Shown: piece after piece, positions 1 to 4,286 of the stretch | How positions within the stretch are numbered: the first letter of the stretch is position 1 | Layout: each line of letters opens with the position of its first letter | From: Patescibacteria group bacterium | GTDB taxonomy: Bacteria; Patescibacteriota; Minisyncoccia; Phycocordibacterales; PALSA-1337 | Reading direction: 5' to 3' | DNA length: 6,066 bases | Assembly (NCBI GenBank): GCA_028871265.1 | Contig: JAGWNR010000042.1 | Span: forward strand, 1 to 6,066 | The notes under the pieces: model-generated | Databases searched by the model: none | What the model saw: the letters and a program-made list of their open reading frames with translations, nothing else | What the model was told of the DNA's origin: nothing | Position numbers and translations under genes: made by a program

Positions 1-1
1 T

Positions 2-943
2 TCAGCTTCTACTACTATTTCGACTGATATTACGACTGGCGGTCAATTGAGTGTGACCGGGACGAGTACGCTTTTGGGGAATGTGGTTCTTGGTTCAACA
101 ACCCCAAATAATGTCATCGCAATTGATCCGAAAGGTTATTTAAATTTTACTTTACAAGGCGCGAGTTCGAGTGAGGGAACTATTTATGGTATTGATGCAA
201 ATAATAATGGTTATATTCGCTGGGAACCGAATCAGCAAATTACGGTAGTGGGGAATGGAGCTTATACAAATTTTGCGGCGACTTCATCAGCGGGTTCTGG
301 TTATGGTGTAACTGCTGTGGGTGATGGTGCATTAAATGTTGCTACTTATGGTAGTAGCAGTGATATGTATTTTACGACCGCAATCGGAGCGAATGCTCTT
401 GCCAATTCTCTTACTAGTGGAGGATGGAATACTGCTGTTGGATATTCTGCCGGGGCCTCTTTAATAAATGGTGGTAATAATACGATTATAGGAGCTAAAG
501 CCTTCTATAATGCTACATCTTCAAAAAATAATACTGCTGTTGGAACGTCCGCATTATATGACGTAACAAGTGGATTAAATAATATAGCTATTGGTGCGAC
601 TGCTGGACGAGGTATAACAACGGGTAGCTACAATACAATCATTGGCCCAGTGACTGGTTTAGCAGCCGGTCTTTCCAACAATATCATTATCGCTGACGGT
701 TCCGGAAACCAGAGAATAAATGTTGATGCGGCCGGTGATGTTGGATTTGGTGTTACCTCCCCCGCATCTTCACTTCAGGTGGCTACCTCAACCTCAAACG
801 CCACAACATCTGTTGAATTCGGCAAATCCGGTCAAAACAAAGGATCATGTTTGGTTCTGTACGACGCGGCGGGGAATGCGGTGTATGCTTCGGTAGCGGC
901 CGGAGCGTCGACATTCACTTTGTCGACAAATTCTTGCAAGTAA
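2..943 (+). CDS. C-terminal part of a large surface protein with YadA-head-like repeats (5' partial)
   Basis: The frame is open from the left edge of the window to TAA at 941-943, so the start lies upstream. A TTG at 47 is in frame but the Ser/Thr-rich sequence continues before it, so I do not take it as the start. From 305 to about 679 there are roughly seven degenerate repeats of the type NTAVGxxA...G.N. Four consecutive ones (428-631) keep an exact 17-residue (51-base) period. Such repeats resemble the left-handed beta-roll head of trimeric autotransporter adhesins and phage fibre-like proteins. They are followed by a GDVGFGVTSPASSLQV segment (734-781), a variant of the GNVGIGTTSP motif common in fibre proteins. 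A short C-terminal module (about 824-940) has two cysteines that could form a disulfide. The likely role is a cell-surface fibre or adhesin, by resemblance only. No membrane anchor or sorting signal is visible in this part. Substrate or partner is unknown. Confidence 0.8.
   Translation, partial: SASTTISTDITTGGQLSVTGTSTLLGNVVLGSTTPNNVIAIDPKGYLNFTLQGASSSEGTIYGIDANNNGYIRWEPNQQITVVGNGAYTNFAATSSAGSGYGVTAVGDGALNVATYGSSSDMYFTTAIGANALANSLTSGGWNTAVGYSAGASLINGGNNTIIGAKAFYNATSSKNNTAVGTSALYDVTSGLNNIAIGATAGRGITTGSYNTIIGPVTGLAAGLSNNIIIADGSGNQRINVDAAGDVGFGVTSPASSLQVATSTSNATTSVEFGKSGQNKGSCLVLYDAAGNAVYASVAAGASTFTLSTNSCK
305..679 (+). repeat. Array of ~17-residue YadA-head-like repeats inside the surface protein
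   Basis: Successive units begin near 428, 479, 530, 581 and 632 at 51-base spacing. Each unit encodes N-T/I-A/I-V/I-G-x-x-A followed by a variable stretch ending in Gly-x-Asn or similar. Less regular units precede them from 305. The DNA of the units is well diverged, so this is an old protein repeat and not a recent tandem duplication. Confidence 0.75.
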
Positions 944-958
944 AGTTAACTTAAAATT

Positions 959-2302
959 ATGAAAAAACAAATATCAGCATTAGCATTGTTGGCTATGATT
1001 GCACCTTTGATTACTTTTGCTGCTGGTAATGACGTCACTCTGGATTCAAACGCAATCTTGCAAGTCGGCACGTACACTTTAAACGTGAGCGGTACAAGTC
1101 CAGCTGTTCAATCTGTCACAGTCAACGATAACGCTACACTCTCCGTCACTTTGGCCAGCGGATCAAGTATTACCGTTTCTTCGCCGGCACTCTATCAACT
1201 CCTCGATAGCACATCAACCGATGAGACGTCGAATATCTGCAGCAACGCCACTTCATCAATCTCGCTCTCATATTCCGGAGTAGGCACGGTTACAAACACC
1301 ATCACTCCAACGGCGACTTCATGCAGTACCGCTTTTGCCGGCGCACCGACCGGCGTTTCAGCTACAGCAGGCAATGGTCAAGCCGCTGTTTCATTCACCG
1401 CGCCGTCACAAGGCGGCTCGCCGATAACCAGCTACACCGTCACCTCAAGTCCTGGCGGCATTACAGCCACAGGCTCGGCTTCTCCAATCACCGTGACAGG
1501 TCTGTCAAACGGCACCAGCTACACCTTTACTGTCACCGCCACAAACCAAAGCGGCGTTGGCCCTGTGAGCTCTGCTTCTAATGCTGTCACACCTACAGCA
1601 CCATCTGGCGGCGGTTCAAATAATACCGGTGGCGGCTCGACTTCTTCTGGCGGTTCAGTTCCTTCGACTGTTCTGACTTCGCTACTGGCCACTACCACGG
1701 CTACGACGACACAGTCAATTCCCGGTTGTCCTCATAACTTGATTTGTACGCCGATACCGGGATATGTGGCTTCTTCAACCATTGCACAAAATGTTACAAC
1801 TATGGTGTTTGGACGTAATTTAACCATTGGTTCACGCGGTTCGGATGTTATAGCGCTGCAAAATTTCCTTATTGCCAAAGGATTTCTCAATTCTTCATAT
1901 AACAGTGGTTATTTTGGTCCACTGACTAAAACAGCTTTGTCAAAATACCAATTCGCAAACGGCATTTCACCGGCTTCGGGATATTTTGGTCCAGTCACCA
2001 GAAAAATGTTGAATGGTACAAGTCTAAATGTTCAAGCTCAAATACAAAATCAAAACTCAAATGTTCAAGCAAACACTTCGTCCAAAACATTCACGCGTAA
2101 TCTGACTATCGGTTCCAGAGGCTCTGATGTTACTGAGTTACAAAATATTCTGATCACGCAAGGGTTGCTGGGTGCCAGTTACAATACCGGTTATTTTGGT
2201 TCATTGACTCAAACTGCGCTGGCAAAATATCAGGCCGACAATGACATTTCACCGTCTTCCGGTTATTTTGGTCCAAAGACCCGAGCGGTAATGTCAAAAT
2301 AA
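959..2302 (+). CDS. Secreted protein with Fn3 domain and two peptidoglycan-binding (PG_binding_1) repeats
   Basis: The 447-residue product begins with a typical Sec signal peptide: MKK, a hydrophobic core at about 6-20, and a likely cleavage after the Ala residues at 21-22. Residues 24-125 are a beta-rich, Ser/Thr-rich region with cysteines at 94 and 122 that I do not recognise. Residues about 129-212 are a fibronectin type III domain (GNGQAAVSFTAP, TSYTFTVTATN). A Gly/Ser-rich linker follows (214-232). Two PG_binding_1 repeats lie at about 284-352 and 378-446. Both carry RNLTIGSRGSDV, a YFG-x-x-T core and an SGYFGP-x-TR end. No hydrolase domain is present, so it probably anchors or decorates the cell wall, not cuts it. 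The start ATG lies 15 bases after the previous stop and fits the signal peptide; no Shine-Dalgarno is visible. Co-transcription with the upstream surface protein is likely. It could be a wall-bound partner of that protein, but this is inference. Confidence 0.85.
   Translation: MKKQISALALLAMIAPLITFAAGNDVTLDSNAILQVGTYTLNVSGTSPAVQSVTVNDNATLSVTLASGSSITVSSPALYQLLDSTSTDETSNICSNATSSISLSYSGVGTVTNTITPTATSCSTAFAGAPTGVSATAGNGQAAVSFTAPSQGGSPITSYTVTSSPGGITATGSASPITVTGLSNGTSYTFTVTATNQSGVGPVSSASNAVTPTAPSGGGSNNTGGGSTSSGGSVPSTVLTSLLATTTATTTQSIPGCPHNLICTPIPGYVASSTIAQNVTTMVFGRNLTIGSRGSDVIALQNFLIAKGFLNSSYNSGYFGPLTKTALSKYQFANGISPASGYFGPVTRKMLNGTSLNVQAQIQNQNSNVQANTSSKTFTRNLTIGSRGSDVTELQNILITQGLLGASYNTGYFGSLTQTALAKYQADNDISPSSGYFGPKTRAVMSK
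2026..2070 (+). repeat. 12-base direct repeat in the linker between the peptidoglycan-binding domains
   Basis: The 12-mer aaatgttcaagc occurs at 2026-2037 and again at 2059-2070, a period of 33 bases (11 codons). It encodes NVQA twice within a Gln/Asn-rich linker. The bases between are CAAA-rich and low in complexity. This looks like micro-repeat expansion in an unstructured linker. Confidence 0.7.
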
Positions 2303-2303
2303 A

Positions 2304-2338
2304 CACTAAGTCGGACATAGGCACTAAGTCGGACATAG
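2304..2338. repeat. Tandem pair of 17-base near-palindromic repeats
   Basis: The sequence cactaagtcggacatag is present at 2304-2320 and 2322-2338, identical and separated by one G. Within each copy the inner 15 bases (2306-2320 and 2324-2338) are an imperfect palindrome of form CTAWGTC-N-GACWTAG. Apart from the unpaired centre, only one symmetric pair of positions fails to match. The pair begins just after the stop codon of the preceding gene, and the last base of copy two is the first base of the terminator stem. It could be a protein-binding site or a mobile intergenic repeat; function unknown. Confidence 0.85.
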
Positions 2339-2372
2339 AAAATACCGAGTTAAACGCTCGGTATTTTCGTTT
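2338..2372 (+). terminator. Rho-independent terminator after the envelope genes
   Basis: A perfect 12-bp stem pairs 2338-2349 (gaaaataccgag) with 2357-2368 (ctcggtattttc), with a 7-base loop at 2350-2356. The T-run (2364-2367) is partly inside the stem and a further TTT follows at 2370-2372. It should end the transcript of the two envelope genes and insulate the mraZ promoter. The A-rich left arm means it could also work in the reverse direction. Confidence 0.85.
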
Positions 2373-2383
2373 GATTTCACAGG

Positions 2384-2392
2384 TTATCCACA
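2384..2392 (+). promoter_or_regulatory. Perfect match to the DnaA-box 9-mer
   Basis: The bases ttatccaca match the strong E. coli DnaA-box consensus exactly. The site sits between the terminator and the candidate mraZ promoter. I see no second good box nearby and no AT-rich unwinding region or dnaA gene, so this is not an origin. A single 9-mer can occur by chance in a window this size. Confidence 0.4.
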
Positions 2393-2401
2393 GCTTGCGT
2401 T

Positions 2402-2431
2402 TTTCCATAAAAGACTAAAGTGGTGTAAAAT
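2402..2431 (+). promoter_or_regulatory. mraZ promoter: Candidate sigma-70-type promoter for the mraZ operon
   Basis: A -35-like TTTCCA (2402-2407; 4 of 6 to TTGACA) and a -10-like TAAAAT (2426-2431; 5 of 6 to TATAAT) are separated by 18 bases. Transcription would start near 2438, leaving a leader of about 57 bases before the mraZ ATG. One AAGTGG box falls in the spacer and two fall just after the predicted start, a layout suited to repression. The prediction is by eye. Confidence 0.5.
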
Positions 2432-2454
2432 ATCCATCAAGTGGGATAAAGTGG
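2417..2454 (+). promoter_or_regulatory. Putative MraZ operator (AAGTGG box repeats)
   Basis: AAGTGG occurs at 2418-2423, 2439-2444 and 2449-2454. The last two are spaced exactly 10 bases, and the first is 21 bases upstream, about two helical turns. MraZ is known to bind direct repeats upstream of its own gene: TGGGN units in E. coli and AAAGTG-type units in Mycoplasma gallisepticum. The boxes here combine both descriptions, and one unit contains GTGGGA. The slot between box one and the other two (about 2428-2438) lacks a match. Binding by the adjacent MraZ, with control of the whole cluster, is inferred from this family knowledge and position. Confidence 0.75.
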
Positions 2455-2494
2455 TAAGAAAAAAGTTTCCACCACGTTTCATCCTGCACGACCT

Positions 2495-2929
2495 ATGCTT
2501 ATCGGCGAATATCGACACACTATTGATGACAAAAAACGTCTTTCCTTGCCGGCAAAATTTCGCAAGGAAATGGGCAAAACGGTCATCATCACACCCGGAC
2601 TCGATTCCTGCCTCTTTGTCTTTACGACAAAGTCATGGGAAAAGCTGTCCGGCAGTTTGTCGGAATCGTCGCTCCTTTCCGCCGACAAGCGCAGCCTCAA
2701 CCGCTATCTCCTAGGTGGCGCTACCGAGGTGCCGGTTGACGGAGCCGGTCGAATGCTCATTTCCGAGCATTTGCGCGAATGGGGCAAGCTCAAGGAGAAG
2801 GTCGTGGTCATCGGTGTGCGCGATCGGGTCGAGATTTGGGATGAGGAGCAATGGAAGAGTTATCGTCAGTCTGCGGCGGAAAATGCCGAAGCCGTCGCTG
2901 AAAAGCTCTCCCAGGTTGGCATGATATAA
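2495..2929 (+). CDS. mraZ: MraZ, transcriptional regulator of the dcw cluster
   Basis: The 144-residue product has the usual MraZ length and the typical start MLIGEYRHTIDDKKRLSLPAKF, which fixes the ATG at 2495. Upstream in-frame sequence does not resemble the family. Two AbrB-like (SpoVT-type) half domains each carry the DxxxR signature: D11-R15 in the first and D82-R86 in the second (VDGAGRMLIS). The family forms ring-shaped oligomers that bind repeated boxes in the mraZ promoter and regulate the cluster, and matching boxes lie at 2417-2454. The C-terminal end (about 116-141) is a charged, Ala-rich helix. It is the first gene of the cluster, 3 bases before rsmH. No Shine-Dalgarno is visible upstream of the start. 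The gene is GC-richer (35 of 60 bases in 2641-2700) than ftsI downstream. Confidence 0.96.
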   Translation: MLIGEYRHTIDDKKRLSLPAKFRKEMGKTVIITPGLDSCLFVFTTKSWEKLSGSLSESSLLSADKRSLNRYLLGGATEVPVDGAGRMLISEHLREWGKLKEKVVVIGVRDRVEIWDEEQWKSYRQSAAENAEAVAEKLSQVGMI

Positions 2930-2932
2930 ACC

Positions 2933-3874
2933 ATGTCAAACGTAGCGCCAAGCGTCCACAAAGCTGTTCTTTTACATGAAGTAACGCAAGCCTTCGGCTT
3001 GCAAGTCCAAAGTCGAAAGTCCGGAGCGGCTTCTCGTGACTTCATTTATCTTGATGGCACATTGGGTGGAGCAGGGCATGCACTGGCAGTTGCCGATGCT
3101 CTCCGTGGCAAAGTGACCTTGATCGGTTTGGATCGCGATTTGCAAGCAATCGAGCGTGCTAAAAACATTCTTGAGGGCAAAGTGCAAAAGCTTGTGCTCG
3201 AAAATGAAGATTTTCGCAATCTCGACAAGGTTTTGCAAAAACACAATGTTGTCGGTGTCGATGCTATCCTGTTTGACCTGGGACTTTCATCAGATGAATT
3301 GGCGTCCAGTGGTCGCGGCTTTTCCTTTCAAAAAGACGAGCCGCTACTAATGACATTCAATGATCCAAACCAAGCGCCGTTTACTGCCAGAGACGTCGTC
3401 AATGGTTGGAAAGAGGAAAGTATTGCCAATGTCATCTATGCCTACGGCGGAGAGCGTTATGCCAGGCGTATTGCCAAAGCCATCATCCTTGCGCGTCAAA
3501 AAAAGCCAATTGAAACCAGCACAGAGTTGGCGGAAATCGTGCGATACAGCGTGCCAGCTAGCTATCGACGCGGCCGAATTCATCCGGCCACCAGGACCTT
3601 TCAAGCCTTGCGCATTGTGGTCAATGACGAACTTGGCGCGCTCAAGGACGGTTTGATAAAAGGTTGGCAGGCGTTAAATCCCGGTGGAAGAATGGCAGTA
3701 ATTTCCTTTCACAGTTTGGAAGATCGAATAGTAAAAGAATTTTTTAAAGAAAAAAAAATAAGCAAAGAAGGAAAAATTGAAAATAAAAAACCGATAGTCG
3801 CTAGCAAAGAAGAAGTGCAAGAAAATCCCCGGTCCAGAAGCGCAAAGTTAAGAATTATTGAGAAACAAATATGA
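2933..3874 (+). CDS. rsmH: RsmH (MraW), 16S rRNA (cytosine-1402-N4)-methyltransferase
   Basis: RsmH uses S-adenosylmethionine to methylate N4 of C1402 in the decoding centre of 16S rRNA. The 313-residue product matches the family end to end: HKAVLLHEV at 9-17, the SAM-binding glycine motif YLDGTLGGAGHA at 39-50, LIGLDRD at 63-69, DAILFDLGLSSDEL at 110-123, RGFSF at 128-132, HPATRTFQALRIVVNDEL at 217-234, ISFHSLEDRIVK at 257-268 and ENPRSRSAKLR at 297-307. Three things stand out. There is an extra ~10-residue segment around 23-36 compared with E. coli RsmH as I recall it. The usual GPLDMRMD is EPLLMTFN (136-143). The stretch between RIVK and NPR is short and lysine-rich. The ATG is 3 bases after mraZ, and TGA ends the frame at the normal family end. 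Codon composition turns A-rich from about 3730. Confidence 0.96.
   Translation: MSNVAPSVHKAVLLHEVTQAFGLQVQSRKSGAASRDFIYLDGTLGGAGHALAVADALRGKVTLIGLDRDLQAIERAKNILEGKVQKLVLENEDFRNLDKVLQKHNVVGVDAILFDLGLSSDELASSGRGFSFQKDEPLLMTFNDPNQAPFTARDVVNGWKEESIANVIYAYGGERYARRIAKAIILARQKKPIETSTELAEIVRYSVPASYRRGRIHPATRTFQALRIVVNDELGALKDGLIKGWQALNPGGRMAVISFHSLEDRIVKEFFKEKKISKEGKIENKKPIVASKEEVQENPRSRSAKLRIIEKQI
2986..3002. repeat. Short perfect hairpin within the 5' part of rsmH
   Basis: A 7-bp inverted repeat, gcaagcc and ggcttgc, flanks a 3-base loop. It is followed by an AAGTCC/AAGTCG/AAGTCC triplet of micro-repeats (3004-3022). Together they encode much of the extra segment of RsmH around residues 18-31. Confidence 0.7.
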
Positions 3875-3930
3875 AATTACAAACAACAAATTCGTGCTTG
3901 TGATTTTAATTTTTAAACTTTATATTTATC

Positions 3931-4281
3931 ATGACTGAAGTACTAGTAAACAATTTTGAATACATTATGAAGGTGTGTGAGCGCATCATTTTGGCTCTTT
4001 GTGTGATGGCAATTGGTGCAGCTGTCATGTATGGTTATTGGATCGAAAAAACGATTGCCAATACAGTGGCTTTACACAGGGCACAAATAACATTGGCTGC
4101 AGAATCACGAACGATGAGTGTGTTATCGGAGCAATACGTCGCTTTGAATCAAAACGTTACGATGGGTGCCGCTTTAGCCCAGGGATTTACTCCGGCTACA
4201 GTCAGCTCATTCATTACAATACCAACCCAGAGCTCGCCTATAAACACTGATAACAAGATTCTAACCGTAAACACATTCTAA
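3931..4281 (+). CDS. Short bitopic membrane protein in the ftsL position (FtsL-like)
   Basis: The 116-residue product has a short N-terminal tail, one clear transmembrane segment at about 17-38 (IILALCVMAIGAAVMYGYWI) and an extracytoplasmic region. That region has a helical stretch (about 40-83) with heptad-like hydrophobic spacing and an AQGF turn, then a polar Ser/Thr/Asn-rich tail. Size, topology and place between rsmH and ftsI all fit FtsL, the FtsB/FtsQ partner that activates septal synthesis by FtsW-FtsI. FtsL is poorly conserved in sequence, so the call rests on context and topology. The start at 3931 gives a 12-residue tail. ATG at 3967 is an alternative that would shorten it; I prefer 3931 because it gives a tail before the membrane segment. 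No Shine-Dalgarno is visible. The stop is 5 bases before ftsI, suggesting translational coupling. Confidence 0.7.
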   Translation: MTEVLVNNFEYIMKVCERIILALCVMAIGAAVMYGYWIEKTIANTVALHRAQITLAAESRTMSVLSEQYVALNQNVTMGAALAQGFTPATVSSFITIPTQSSPINTDNKILTVNTF

Positions 4282-4286
4282 ATGCC

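Noticed and set aside
47..49. TTG as the start codon of the first gene
   Set aside because: The frame stays open to the window edge with the same Ser/Thr-rich character, and no ribosome binding site is seen.
907..927. Two GTCGAC sites 15 bases apart at the end of the first gene
   Set aside because: Six-base palindromes within coding sequence are common and nothing else marks them as functional.
1321..1581. 86-codon forward frame inside the Fn3 region
   Set aside because: Arg/His-rich product typical of an out-of-frame reading; the Fn3 domain is in the other frame.
2304..2338. CRISPR-like array
   Set aside because: Only two 17-base units with a single-base gap and no spacers or cas genes.
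2154..2408. Reverse-strand open frame of 84 codons across the end of the wall-binding gene and the terminator
   Set aside because: It runs through the tandem repeats and terminator, matches no family, and lies opposite a well-supported gene.
2384..2454. Replication origin
   Set aside because: Only one DnaA box, no box cluster, no unwinding element and no dnaA, dnaN or gyrase genes in the window.
2451..2714. 87-codon forward frame overlapping the mraZ start
   Set aside because: It starts in the operator and is out of frame with MraZ, whose family match is complete.
2972..3604. Several reverse-strand frames of 66-90 codons opposite rsmH
   Set aside because: Shadows of the conserved rsmH coding strand with no recognisable domain.
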